Assembly (NCBI RefSeq): GCF_015476655.1
Contig: NZ_JABFHF010000003.1
Location: forward strand, 1 to 64,000
DNA from: Aquiflexum lacus
GTDB lineage: Bacteria > Bacteroidota > Bacteroidia > Cytophagales > Cyclobacteriaceae
DNA: 64,000 nt
Reading direction: 5' to 3'
The first letter of the stretch is position 1; the number at the start of each line of letters is the position of its first letter. A program made the position numbers and the translations under genes. Positions 1 through 8,598 of this stretch are shown piece by piece. The notes beneath the pieces were generated by a model, which worked only from the letters and a program-made list of their open reading frames with translations, made no database searches and was not told where the DNA came from.

Positions 1-259
1 CACGAGTTGGTGAAGGGCCGAACCCCGAGGAAGTCGGGGCAGGCTGTATTGTGAAGTAAAAACCAGCCTGCCGGCTGGCAGGTTCGATAAGGAGTGCCGA
101 TAGCTATCGGCATAGCCTTATCTTAAAAGTAGCGGAAAGAGGTTGCTGGTGTAAAGAGCGGCGGCCTTATGCTTTACGAACCGCCGTATACGAGATCCGT
201 ACGTACGGTGGTGTGAGAGCCTCAACCTGAGCCAATTGGCTCAGGTCGGGCTACTCGAT
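1..259 (+). ncRNA. Group II intron, 3' portion (domains IV-VI)
   Basis: The 34 nt at 180-213 fold as a group II domain V: a 9-bp outer stem (accgccgta with tacggtggt) closed over the conserved internal bulge. Domain VI follows as a perfect 9-bp hairpin (acctgagcc, loop aatt, ggctcaggt) at 225-246. The intron probably ends at the GAT near 257-259. Upstream, 1-179 is structured and has no reading frame, as expected for the domain IV remnant behind an intron reverse transcriptase gene. That gene, if present, lies outside the window. The intron sits about 14 bp beyond the stop codon of the convergent XRE-domain gene. The exact 3' splice junction is inferred. Confidence 0.85.
67..122. repeat. Nested palindromes inside the intron
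   Basis: Two strong inverted repeats lie here. One has CCTGCC/GGCAGG arms at 67-82. The other is an 18-bp perfect palindrome (TGCCGATAGCTATCGGCA, 95-112) enclosed by GATAAGG/CCTTATC arms (86-92 and 116-122). They could be intron domain III/IV hairpins or small palindromic elements inserted into the intron. Confidence 0.6.
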
Positions 260-272
260 TGGCAATCGTAAT

Positions 273-794
273 TCATTCTATCGTCAATTTCAGTTTCTTT
301 CCAAGTCCTGCTTCTACAATTTTCCGAAATGTAGACATCTCAAGGTCAGTCTTATCATTCTCTATTCTCGAAATGTAAAACCTGGTTGTTCCACTTCTCA
401 TAGCTAACTGCTCTTGTGTCAGACCCGCTTTCAATCGTGCACTTCTTATCAGTCTGCCGTATCTGTATTTTGATGGCTCTTTAATACTGTCACTTAGTTC
501 GTAAAGAACATCAGCTCCTATTTCGTATGGCAAGGTTAATTCTTCCCCGTTTTCTCCTTTTATTTTAATCTCAATGTTCGGCCATGACAGAGTAAAGTTT
601 CTAAGTTTTACTTTTTCAAATTCTTTTTCGTCAAGTAAGGGGTATTCAAAATCGCTCTCGGTAACATTCCACTGTTTAAAAATCTTTACAAAGTCCAGTA
701 TTCGGCTCTCTCCGTTATTGAACATGCATTGGATTTTGTATCCTGAAATCTTTTCGATTTTTACTATTCTGGGTATTTTAATTTTCTGTCTCAT
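273..794 (-). CDS. DUF2442-like plus XRE helix-turn-helix protein
   Basis: A 173-aa protein with an N-terminal DUF2442-like region (about residues 10-95) and a clear XRE/HTH_3 domain (about 113-173; core LTQEQLAMRSG, then RIENDKTD). Its start overlaps the stop of the DUF4160 gene by 4 nt (ATGA), so the two are translationally coupled. DUF4160 and DUF2442 genes commonly sit side by side and have been treated as a putative toxin-antitoxin-like pair. By that analogy this would be the DNA-binding, autoregulatory partner. The function is inferred and I know of no proven activity for this subtype. The group II intron ends just beyond its stop codon. Confidence 0.8.
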   Translation of the reverse strand: MRQKIKIPRIVKIEKISGYKIQCMFNNGESRILDFVKIFKQWNVTESDFEYPLLDEKEFEKVKLRNFTLSWPNIEIKIKGENGEELTLPYEIGADVLYELSDSIKEPSKYRYGRLIRSARLKAGLTQEQLAMRSGTTRFYISRIENDKTDLEMSTFRKIVEAGLGKKLKLTIE

Positions 795-1024
795 GGCCTT
801 GGATTTAATTTATTGAAAATCTCCATAAGGAATTGTTTGTTATCTGCCGCCCAATCATTCACTTTTTTTCTTTGCACTTTTGGCATTTTCCCTGCGTAAG
901 TCTCCAACGTTTCAATTACTATCAGCTCTTCATATTCAGAGAATTTGGCATGAAAGTGTGGCGGTGGATGCTCTCGCGAGTAAATGTCAATCTTAATGTT
1001 ATCAATCGTTTTTATTGTCGGCAT
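791..1024 (-). CDS. DUF4160 domain protein
   Basis: A 77-aa protein matching the DUF4160 pattern: an MPTIK start, an internal SREHPPPHFHAKF segment and a C-terminal helical part. I chose the ATG at 1024 because family members begin with MPTI; the frame is open a further 22 codons upstream but that extension looks non-coding. It is the first gene of a two-gene unit with the DUF2442-XRE gene. The HxPPHFH motif is the family signature. Whether it is a toxin, an adaptor or a small enzyme is not known. Confidence 0.75.
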   Translation of the reverse strand: MPTIKTIDNIKIDIYSREHPPPHFHAKFSEYEELIVIETLETYAGKMPKVQRKKVNDWAADNKQFLMEIFNKLNPRP

Positions 1025-1168
1025 GATTGTTATCCATTTAGACAACAAATTTAAAACATTATTTTCTGATTTCCAGGGTAGTTTTTTCAATTATTATGAT
1101 TGCCAATTCTCTTATCTGTCTGGAAAATCCAGACCAATTTTTCAAATATATGTATATATGACTGGTTT

Positions 1169-2289
1169 TTATTTTCCTATATCCAAATCTTCTAAAGGGC
1201 TTCGGATCAGCTGTAATGACTTTTGGCTTACATGAGTGTAGATTTCCGTCGTCCTGCTGCTATTATGACCTAAGAGTTCTTGGATATATCTCAGGTCAGT
1301 TCCTCTTTCCAGTAAATGGGTCGCAGACGAATGCCTTAACCAATGCGGGGTAACAGGTTTTTTAATCCCCGCATTCTTAACGGCATTCTTCAAAACTTCT
1401 GCAAGGCTCTTTTCACTATATCGGCCACCCTTTTGTCCTTCAAAAATATACTCTTTAGGTTTATAGGCTCTCTAATACGATTCCAGTGCTTTGAGTAAAG
1501 AGTCAGGTAAAGTCACTACCCTATCTTTTTTTCCTTTGGAATTTTTCACAAGTACAAGACCTCTCTCTCTTTGGATATGCTCGAATTTTAATGCCAGTAC
1601 TTCTCCTCTCCTCAATCCGCATGCATATAGAAACATCAACAATACTCGATGGTTTAAATTGGTTGGCGCATTTAAAACCCTTCCAACCTCTTCTTTACTC
1701 AGTACGTTCGGTAAATTCTTTTCATTCTTGGGTCTGTAAATGATATCAGGATTGATTTTAATACCTCTCCTGTTTGAAAAAAATAACTTGACAGCGTTGA
1801 CAAACTGGTTTTGATAGGAACTTAATACCCTTTTGCGATGATATATTCGGTATTGAATTTTTCCAAATCTGAGCTTTCAACTTCTGCAATCGGCTTATTT
1901 TCCAAAAATCTGAAAAATACTGATAGTGCATCCCGATAGGTTTTGATGCTGCTTTCACTATATCTTTTGTTCCGCATCCATTGCTCAAATTTTATGATTT
2001 CCTCACCTATCCCAGAATCAAGGGGACTCAGATCATTCTTGATTTTTTCAACTGGCAAGGCTACTTTATTAAATTGGGAATAATCCAACCAAACCTTTCC
2101 CTTAAAAAATTCCAACAGTTCATTAAGCTTATTATCCGAGTAGGGGACGTACCATACTTTGAGTTCTTTTTTCCAATCCATTCCGGGAAATGTCTTTACC
2201 AGTTCTTTCAGCTCAAAATCGTAGAGAAACTCTAGGAAAATCATCTGGGATTTAACTATAGTACCATTTTTGATAAAAATCTTCTTCAT
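1169..2289 (-). pseudogene. Tyrosine recombinase (broken)
   Basis: An almost complete XerD-like site-specific recombinase of the Bacteroidota type, broken twice. The N-terminal part (2289 to about 1825) has a substrate-binding prelude and a SAM-like core-binding domain. A frameshift falls in or next to the AAAAGGG run near 1827-1836. The frame then continues through the catalytic region, including the first Arg (CGLRRGE), to an in-frame TAG at 1472-1474. The last part keeps the HxxR box (HWLRH), the LGH motif and the nucleophile Tyr (EIYTHV). Two independent lesions argue against a simple sequencing error. It lacks the extra domain of integron integrases. Confidence 0.85.
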
Positions 2290-2806
2290 AAAAAATCGGT
2301 TAAAAATTTATCTAAAATAAAAAAAATGCTGAAACCAAAAGCTTTCGGTCGCCTCCTTCTTCCCTGTGGCATCTAACATCGAGTGGCGACCCTGATGTCA
2401 TATGTTTATAGTAAAAATAATCGTGTGTGGACCATCGACCTCGAAAGGGTCGATCAGAAGCTTCGTTGAAAAAGTGATACTACACATTTATTATAAGTTG
2501 ATCGATTGTAATGACACTGAGAAAAAAATATTTTCACTTTTTTGAATTTTTTTTTTTTGATTTTAATTTTTGTTCAAATACATATTCTCTTTGTCCACCT
2601 GCAATAATTGTTTTGTATAATTTTAAAAGTGACAATTGACTCATTTTCAGGCGTATTTTATGAGGAAGGCAAGGGGGGGACGACTTTGGATATAAAGATT
2701 TTTGTCTCATATTAGAGGAACAATTGAAGGGTAAATGTTTAAAAAATGCCCCAAGATTGTTGCAGAAGTTTTGATTAATCACCCTTTAATCACCTTTTAT
2801 ATAATT
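2290..2806. other. Intergenic region with inverted repeats
   Basis: No convincing gene is present; the 82-codon minus frame at 2534-2782 is low-complexity. Two inverted repeats are seen: GGTCGCC at 2347-2353 with GGCGACC at 2385-2391, and a perfect 7-bp hairpin ATCGACC/GGTCGAT at 2434-2454. They lie just upstream of the dead recombinase start and could belong to its attachment site or promoter. Confidence 0.5.
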
Positions 2807-3013
2807 ATGAAAAACAAGACAAAATTGATTTTGGCGAATGTTTTTGCGTTGGTTGCGGTTTTGGCTATCCTTACCGTATTTAAGTTGCAAGGAATCGAAA
2901 TAGGAAGTGCATCAGGCTCAATGCTGCCTAATGTATTGTTATTGGCGGTTCCACAAATAGGCTTTTTCTATTTTTATTGGATGTCTTATCAGAATAAAAA
3001 GCAAATGGCCTGA
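2807..3013 (+). CDS. Small membrane protein, two TM segments
   Basis: A 68-aa protein starting at the MKNKTK methionine; the 24 codons upstream in frame look non-coding. It has two hydrophobic segments (about residues 7-25 and 42-58), a short charged N-terminus and a basic tail (YQNKKQMA). I recognise no family. It is monocistronic and followed after about 120 bp by a strong terminator, which supports it being a real transcribed gene. Confidence 0.6.
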   Translation: MKNKTKLILANVFALVAVLAILTVFKLQGIEIGSASGSMLPNVLLLAVPQIGFFYFYWMSYQNKKQMA

Positions 3014-3131
3014 TTACAATCTTCATTTTTTCAAATAATCCATCTCATTTAAAATCACCCAAAGGGGACTTTCTCTGGAAGTAACCATTTTTTGAGAACA
3101 GTAATATCCTTGCAAAAGGAAGTTTAAAGAG

Positions 3132-3159
3132 CCCGGAATGAAAGTTCCGGGTTTTTTTT
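3132..3159 (+). terminator. Rho-independent terminator
   Basis: A 7-bp GC-rich stem (CCCGGAA/TTCCGGG) with loop TGAAAG is followed by eight T on the plus strand. It ends transcription of the small membrane gene and may also insulate the convergent decarboxylase operon. The clpC terminator has the same loop. Confidence 0.85.
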
Positions 3160-3178
3160 AATTTGAGCTAAGTACTTC

Positions 3179-4618
3179 TTATTCTATCCAAAGATTCTTC
3201 CAAAATTCCTCATCAGGCGTAGCTTCCCAAGTATTTAAATTTTCCACAATTAGATTTTGGGCAAGGTCAAAAAGGTGTGCTTCGCTTTCATAGAAGTGCA
3301 TCATATATCCTGCGGTATTTACAAAACAAACCAAATCCCCAATTTGTGGATACTGGCGGAGTGAAATCTTCCTTTTCAACAAAAGCTCTTGTTCAAGACA
3401 ATAGGCACCTACAAAATAAACTTCACAAGGTACCTTTTCCATAGGCTTTTGAGGTAGGAAAATAGGGTCAAGTAGAAAATCAGCGCTAGAACTGAACATC
3501 TGGGTCCTGTTCATTTCCAATCCAACCAAAAGTCTCCCTTGTGAATCTGTTTTTCTAAAAGCAACCTTGGCTATGGTAATTCCAACTTGGTCCAACATAG
3601 ACCGTCCCGGTTCAATTCTTAGTTCAATATTTCTTTGATTAAGATGTTTATAAAGAGGTATTCCATCCTTTAAACCTGTTAATATTTTCTCTACAAACTT
3701 CTCTTGAAATAATTCATTATAATATGGATACACCTTGGGTTCACCTCTTAACCTACCATCAATATTGATAATCCCCAGCAAATCCTTTTGGAAGGTAATC
3801 TCATCTTTGGCAGGTTGGATACTTTCCCTGAGTGTTTGGTGGAATGTTTCCCATTCTGTGGATGAGGCCAGATAATTCATTAAAATGCCGCCTCCCATAT
3901 CAATAAATGATGTCTCCAAACCCGACTTCGAAAGGTTGTCGGCTATACTGATGGTTTGTGATAATGCATCAATCCTTTGTTCTGGACTGTATCCATTTAA
4001 GTGAAAGTGCAAGCCATGATATTTGAAGCGATTGTATTTACCTGACCCTGTTACATTTTCGGAAACATAATTCACCACTTCATCCACATCAAAGCCAAAT
4101 CGAGAATATAATTTCTCTCCGTCATGCCAAAATCCGCTCAATCGAAATCCAACACGCAAAGTCTTATCTTCTTCAATTAGGATTTGATGCAAAAGCTCAC
4201 ATTCGTCATGATTGTCAAGAACTACAGGGATTTGATGTTCTATGACATATCTAAGAAGCTCGCGGTTTTTTACAGCAGCTGTTACGGTTATTTTTTCCGG
4301 ATCTAACCCAGCGTCGATACAATCTTTTATTTCATTCAAGCTTGCGGTATCTACTCCAAAACCAAATTCTTTTGCTGCCCACACCAGGCTTTTACATTTA
4401 TTGGCTTTTCTGGCAAAAAAGACACTGCTTTTCAATCCATATCGGTTAAAAACTTTGTCATATTTCAGAAAGTTCTCTTGAAATGGATCGAGATGCAACA
4501 GGTTGATTGGAGAACCGTATCGGGCAACCCAGCCGCTTATCAGTTCAATGTTACTCGTGAGGTCCTTAATCCAAGGTTGGATAATCGGCGTTAATTTTGG
4601 TGTTTTTGATATTGACAT
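3179..4618 (-). CDS. Fold-III PLP amino acid decarboxylase (SbnH/Y4yA-like)
   Basis: A 479-aa alanine-racemase-fold (type III) PLP enzyme of the Orn/Lys/Arg/DAP decarboxylase superfamily. Visible landmarks are the PLP lysine in FARKANK (K71), HFHLNGY (204-210), the phosphate-binding MGGG (241-244), EPGR (336-339), YCLEQE (406-411) in place of the usual catalytic C-E-S-G-D block, and NTAGY (434-438). The CLE and NTAGY pattern resembles the Y4yA/SbnH-type subgroup tied to siderophore and diamine synthesis; this is from memory of the family. I chose ATG 4618 because the 33 codons upstream only overlap the preceding gene. It overlaps the FAD-protein gene by 53 nt, so it is probably translationally coupled. 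The substrate is unknown: a diaminopropionate derivative is inferred from context. Confidence 0.8.
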   Translation of the reverse strand: MSISKTPKLTPIIQPWIKDLTSNIELISGWVARYGSPINLLHLDPFQENFLKYDKVFNRYGLKSSVFFARKANKCKSLVWAAKEFGFGVDTASLNEIKDCIDAGLDPEKITVTAAVKNRELLRYVIEHQIPVVLDNHDECELLHQILIEEDKTLRVGFRLSGFWHDGEKLYSRFGFDVDEVVNYVSENVTGSGKYNRFKYHGLHFHLNGYSPEQRIDALSQTISIADNLSKSGLETSFIDMGGGILMNYLASSTEWETFHQTLRESIQPAKDEITFQKDLLGIINIDGRLRGEPKVYPYYNELFQEKFVEKILTGLKDGIPLYKHLNQRNIELRIEPGRSMLDQVGITIAKVAFRKTDSQGRLLVGLEMNRTQMFSSSADFLLDPIFLPQKPMEKVPCEVYFVGAYCLEQELLLKRKISLRQYPQIGDLVCFVNTAGYMMHFYESEAHLFDLAQNLIVENLNTWEATPDEEFWKNLWIE

Positions 4619-6446
4619 AATTTTGTGCGATTCGTTTAGCCCAGGGTGAAAGAAAATTATTGTTTGACCTGGAGAGGCTTTCATTATCAAGTGTCCAACC
4701 CTCTGTGGGTGTGCCATAAAAACTTATTTGCTTCTGCTTTTTCAATCGGCCCTCCTTATCCATTTCTATAGATCCGGTTTTGTAGTCTCCATTTGTGAAA
4801 AAACCAGCCCCCATATTCAATATTAATTTCCTGATGTATTCCGGCTGGGTAGAAAGATCCTTGGATTTGGGAATTCTGGCATCGATGAATAAACTAGCTG
4901 CTATGGAAAGGAGATTATCTTGATTGCTTAATTTTACATATGAATCTTGGTCTAGGATCGATATCTTGGGATTCGCAGCCAAGTCAAATCTCAAAATGTC
5001 TGCAGCTGCAAGGGTGAGTATTTTCTCCATATTTCCCTTTGGAGGACCATAAGCTACACGCTGAAATCTGCTGAAATAGTTCAAATCAAAATGGCGCTGA
5101 CTTTCCCCAGTCAGTTTTCCGAAAGCATAAACCTTGTTGAATAGTGGATATATTTCACGCCACAATGCTGACATGGCTACTCTTGCTTGATGCAATTCAT
5201 CAAATCGTTCTGGAAAAATTGTTTCTTCCAAATAGTCAATTACCGCATTGTGCCAGTCATTGGAGGGAAATGTTGGTGATAAAAACTTCTCTAAATCGAA
5301 GGGTGTAAAGTCAGGGAAAATGCCTGAAGCGTAAAATTCCATCTCTAGTAAAGTTTTTTCTGAATGTTTGACTTTATCAGAAATAAATGCCAGAAGATGT
5401 ATAACATATTGGTATCTAAACTCATGCTGAATAAAAGGCAGTAAGTGTAATTTGAAATCAAGTTTATCATGCTTGTTAGATAAATGATCAACAGTTTCCT
5501 TTGTGAAGAATCTTAAAGAAAAATCACCTTTGCTTAAATCATCCTTCCTAGCAATCATTGGTAACCCGGTCCTTGAAAACGCAAAAATCTCCTTCGGTTC
5601 CTTTTTTGAGGCCAAATAGGTCAGACTTGTATTTTCGCGCTTAAATGCGCCCCCCTTACCTTCGGTTATACCCAAAACAGCATCCACAAAAGTCAACCCC
5701 AATCCCTTGATGGCTACAGTTTTTCCAGAATAGTTATTTTCCTGTAACTTTTGAATGGGATATACAGATCGGAATATTGATGAAGGAATCTCATCCGATT
5801 TTTTAACCTGATATGCGGAATTGCTCCCTTCTCCAAAACTATAAGCATGACCCGTACAGCATATGACCTCTGAAAAACCTTCATGAATTCCTACTTTGGA
5901 ATTTATCAAAAGATTAGCGGAATCTTCCTCAATAGATGTCACCTCATCCACAATCAAATGCAAGTGAATGTTTGATGGAAGTGCCTCAATGAGTTTGCAT
6001 AAACAATATTGCAGATATATGCCTGTCACGGCACGTGAACAATAATCAAAGGATTCAACCTCCACTTCAGATCTATTGTTTCTTTTTAAAAATGCTAAAA
6101 GATCTAGCCGATCATCCACTATCTGTTCCTGTTCATCAGTCCAGAAATCAACCTTTCCAAGGTTATAATTCATCAGCAAAAAGTCAGGCTGTTCTGTCTG
6201 ATAATTTGGGCCACTGCCAAAATCAGCAGTGGTATTGAAACAAACAATATCCAAATCTTTACCAGGATGATTGCAATTCCAGACACTTGCCAGTCGCTCT
6301 ATGGCATAGACACCTTTTGGACCACCACCAACTATAGCTACCCGGAAATCAGATTCCGGTAGGTAACTACCGCAAGTGTGATCTGTTAAAAATCTTTTAT
6401 TTTGATTGATGATATCAGTTAAATTGCTCGAGTTCCAGACCTTCAT
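4566..6446 (-). CDS. FAD/NAD(P)-binding oxidoreductase (NAD_binding_9 type)
   Basis: A 626-aa protein with an N-terminal dinucleotide-binding motif VAIVGGGPKG (residues 36-45), typical of the FAD/NAD(P)-binding NAD_binding_9 family. Further Rossmann-like features follow (FGSGPNYQ; a second nucleotide-associated CCTGHAYSFG stretch) with a long, poorly recognised C-terminal half. It overlaps the SbnA-like gene by 32 nt and the decarboxylase by 53 nt. In staphyloferrin B synthesis the partner of SbnA is SbnB, an ornithine-cyclodeaminase-like dehydrogenase that releases diaminopropionate. No SbnB is seen here, so this protein may take that oxidative role. That is inference; it could instead hydroxylate an amine. 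Confidence 0.65.
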   Translation of the reverse strand: MKVWNSSNLTDIINQNKRFLTDHTCGSYLPESDFRVAIVGGGPKGVYAIERLASVWNCNHPGKDLDIVCFNTTADFGSGPNYQTEQPDFLLMNYNLGKVDFWTDEQEQIVDDRLDLLAFLKRNNRSEVEVESFDYCSRAVTGIYLQYCLCKLIEALPSNIHLHLIVDEVTSIEEDSANLLINSKVGIHEGFSEVICCTGHAYSFGEGSNSAYQVKKSDEIPSSIFRSVYPIQKLQENNYSGKTVAIKGLGLTFVDAVLGITEGKGGAFKRENTSLTYLASKKEPKEIFAFSRTGLPMIARKDDLSKGDFSLRFFTKETVDHLSNKHDKLDFKLHLLPFIQHEFRYQYVIHLLAFISDKVKHSEKTLLEMEFYASGIFPDFTPFDLEKFLSPTFPSNDWHNAVIDYLEETIFPERFDELHQARVAMSALWREIYPLFNKVYAFGKLTGESQRHFDLNYFSRFQRVAYGPPKGNMEKILTLAAADILRFDLAANPKISILDQDSYVKLSNQDNLLSIAASLFIDARIPKSKDLSTQPEYIRKLILNMGAGFFTNGDYKTGSIEMDKEGRLKKQKQISFYGTPTEGWTLDNESLSRSNNNFLSPWAKRIAQNYVNIKNTKINADYPTLD

Positions 6447-7446
6447 TTACTTTTCTGTTTATTTTTTCGAGGATTTCAATTCCAAAGGTTTCCTCGATCC
6501 ATTCGTCCGAATAAATTGTCTCTAGGTAGCGCTCTCCGCGATCACAAATGATGATCACGGCTTTTTCATCAGGATTCATTTTCAGTTTTTCAACCGCTGA
6601 AACCAATGCTCCTGTAGATCCTCCTGCTAGAATAGCTTCATGCTGTAAAAGCTTTTTACAACCCACTATACTTTCCCATTCCTTCATCCACATGGGTGAC
6701 TCCAATAACTCCGGCCTCAATAAGGTTGAGGTCTTTGAAGCTCCAAAACCTGGAATAACCCTTTTTTCAGCCTTTCCACCAAAAATAATACTGCCATAAG
6801 CATCCACGGGAACAATCTTCATTTTTCCGCCAATCTGATCATTGTATTCTGCGAATCCCATTAATGTACCACAAGTGCTGGTGGCAGCCAAAATATAATC
6901 AGGACTTTCACCCAACTGACTGACAATTTCCTCGGCAGTCTGATGATGGGTGAGGGGATTTAACGGATTTTCGTATTGTTGGGTCCAGAATGCATTTGGA
7001 TTTTCAGCCAAGATTTTCTCCACCCTTTTGATCCTTGTTCCCAAATATGAACCGGAGGCATCTGCTTCCTCCACCATTTCGATGTTCGCTCCATAAGTTT
7101 CCAATAACTCCAGTGTTTGCTGATTGATAAATGGATCTACGACAAGTCGGAGATTGAGTCCGTAGTACAGGCAGATTTGGGCAAGACCCACACCCATATT
7201 GCCGGAAGTACTCTCAACAATCAATGAGCTCTCACCGATCAACCCCAATTCCAGCGATTTCTCAATGATAAATTTCGCTGTCCTGTCTTTGATGCTTCCT
7301 GCAGGATTCATCAGTTCCAATTTTCCATAGACCTGTTTGTCAGGAAAGAGCTTGGACAATCGAATCAGTCCGGTATTCCCAATTAAAGCAGAAACACCAT
7401 CTATGACTTGGTTTTCTGGGCTTTGTTTTTCTATGTTCAATATCAT
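6415..7446 (-). CDS. sbnA-like: SbnA-like PLP synthase (cysteine synthase family)
   Basis: A 343-aa fold-II PLP enzyme of the cysteine synthase family. The PLP lysine lies in SIKDR (K53), the substrate loop is STSGNMG (79-85), the phosphate-binding turn is TSTCGTL (189-195), and the C-terminal part has CDRGERYL. The overall pattern, including VPVDAYGS and IPGFGAS, is closer to SbnA, which makes N-(2-amino-2-carboxyethyl)-L-glutamate from O-phosphoserine and glutamate, than to CysK. It is first of the three overlapping genes and lies 46 nt after the SDR gene on the same strand. I infer a role in supplying a 2,3-diaminopropionate unit. An ordinary cysteine or cystathionine synthase remains possible. 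Confidence 0.75.
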   Translation of the reverse strand: MILNIEKQSPENQVIDGVSALIGNTGLIRLSKLFPDKQVYGKLELMNPAGSIKDRTAKFIIEKSLELGLIGESSLIVESTSGNMGVGLAQICLYYGLNLRLVVDPFINQQTLELLETYGANIEMVEEADASGSYLGTRIKRVEKILAENPNAFWTQQYENPLNPLTHHQTAEEIVSQLGESPDYILAATSTCGTLMGFAEYNDQIGGKMKIVPVDAYGSIIFGGKAEKRVIPGFGASKTSTLLRPELLESPMWMKEWESIVGCKKLLQHEAILAGGSTGALVSAVEKLKMNPDEKAVIIICDRGERYLETIYSDEWIEETFGIEILEKINRKVNEGLELEQFN

Positions 7447-7492
7447 TATTTACTTGTTAGAATAGGGGAGTGGGTAGGATCGTTTAGGAGGC

Positions 7493-8341
7493 TTATCCGC
7501 CAACGATTTCACCACCATTGATATGTAAAACTTGACCTGTCATGTAACTGCTGTCCGTTGACCCTAAGAATACAAAGGCAGGTCCTACTTCTGATGGTTG
7601 ACCGGCACGCTTCATGGGAGTATCTTGACCAAAATCTTCAATATCATCGAAAGTCGCGACGATTAAGGGAGTCCATATCGGCCCTGGAGCAACTGCGTTT
7701 ACCCGGATTCCTTTTGCTGCCAAGTTCTTAGCTAGAGATCTCGTAAATGCCACTATAGCACCTTTGGTACTGGCATAATCGACGAGATGTTCACTGCCAC
7801 GGTAAGCCGTAACCGAAGTTGTATTGATGATTGAGTCGCCTTCTCCCATCTGGGGCAAAAACTCTTGTGCCAAATAAAAAAATGAATAGATATTGGTTTC
7901 AAATGTTTCTTTTAGCTGTTCTTCTCCTATCTCTAGGATTGAATCTTTTGGATGCTGTATGGCTGCATTATTTACCAATATATTTACTTTTCCCAAAGAA
8001 TTGATTATTTCCTTTGCTGCGGACTTACAAAATGACCTGTTTCTGATATCACATTTGACCAGAATACAAGAACGCCCCTCATTTTCAACCATCATTTTTG
8101 TGTCCTCAGCATCCTTATCTTCGCTGAGATACATGATAGCAATGTCAGCACCCTCTCTTGCCATATGGACCGCAGCACTACGACCAATTCCGCTATCTCC
8201 GCCTGTGATTACGACGGTCTTATCATTTAATTTTCCACTGCCAAGGTATGATGCTCTTATTACTTCAGGTTCGGGTTTCATTTTCCGTTCTTTACCGGGC
8301 AATTGTTGACTTTGCTTGGGGAATTCTGTTGGTTGATTCAT
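7493..8341 (-). CDS. SDR oxidoreductase, general-stress type
   Basis: A 282-aa short-chain dehydrogenase with an N-terminal extension of about 40 residues, as in the YghA/YhxC-like stress SDR subgroup. It has the cofactor loop TGGDSGIG (46-53), NNAA (124-127), the catalytic Ser in NTTSVT (S176) and YASTK (Y189, K193). It precedes the SbnA-like gene in the same direction with a 46-nt gap, so co-transcription is possible but no coupling is seen. Related SDRs often sit near stress genes, so the link to the amino acid locus may be accidental. Confidence 0.85.
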   Translation of the reverse strand: MNQPTEFPKQSQQLPGKERKMKPEPEVIRASYLGSGKLNDKTVVITGGDSGIGRSAAVHMAREGADIAIMYLSEDKDAEDTKMMVENEGRSCILVKCDIRNRSFCKSAAKEIINSLGKVNILVNNAAIQHPKDSILEIGEEQLKETFETNIYSFFYLAQEFLPQMGEGDSIINTTSVTAYRGSEHLVDYASTKGAIVAFTRSLAKNLAAKGIRVNAVAPGPIWTPLIVATFDDIEDFGQDTPMKRAGQPSEVGPAFVFLGSTDSSYMTGQVLHINGGEIVGG

Positions 8342-8598
8342 CTTATTTTTGTTTAAGTTTTTGTCAAAGAGGTTTTTAAGTGATTTTTTAACTGAAAGGA
8401 AGTATATTATCCCTCTTTATACTTAGAAGGGGATAAACAAATACTTGAAATGTTCAGGTTTTTTTAATTATCACTAACCCTTCTCTAAATACTCCGTCGC
8501 ACTAAAAAATATACACAAATACCACTCCAGCTATATAATAAAATGGTAAAAATTATAACTTATGTAAGTTTAAAGATTAAAAGTATAAACATTTAAAT

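Noticed and set aside
1169-2289. Integron integrase with attI site
   Set aside because: The insert typical of IntI between the catalytic motifs is absent, and no attC-like cassettes follow.
2534-2782. 82-aa minus-strand protein
   Set aside because: Low-complexity Lys/Ser ending, no upstream signal, and it overlaps the promoter side of the small membrane gene.
8401-8440. Terminator after the SDR/topoisomerase gap
   Set aside because: A TTATCCC/GGGATAA pair exists, but the stem has mismatches and no T run follows on either side.
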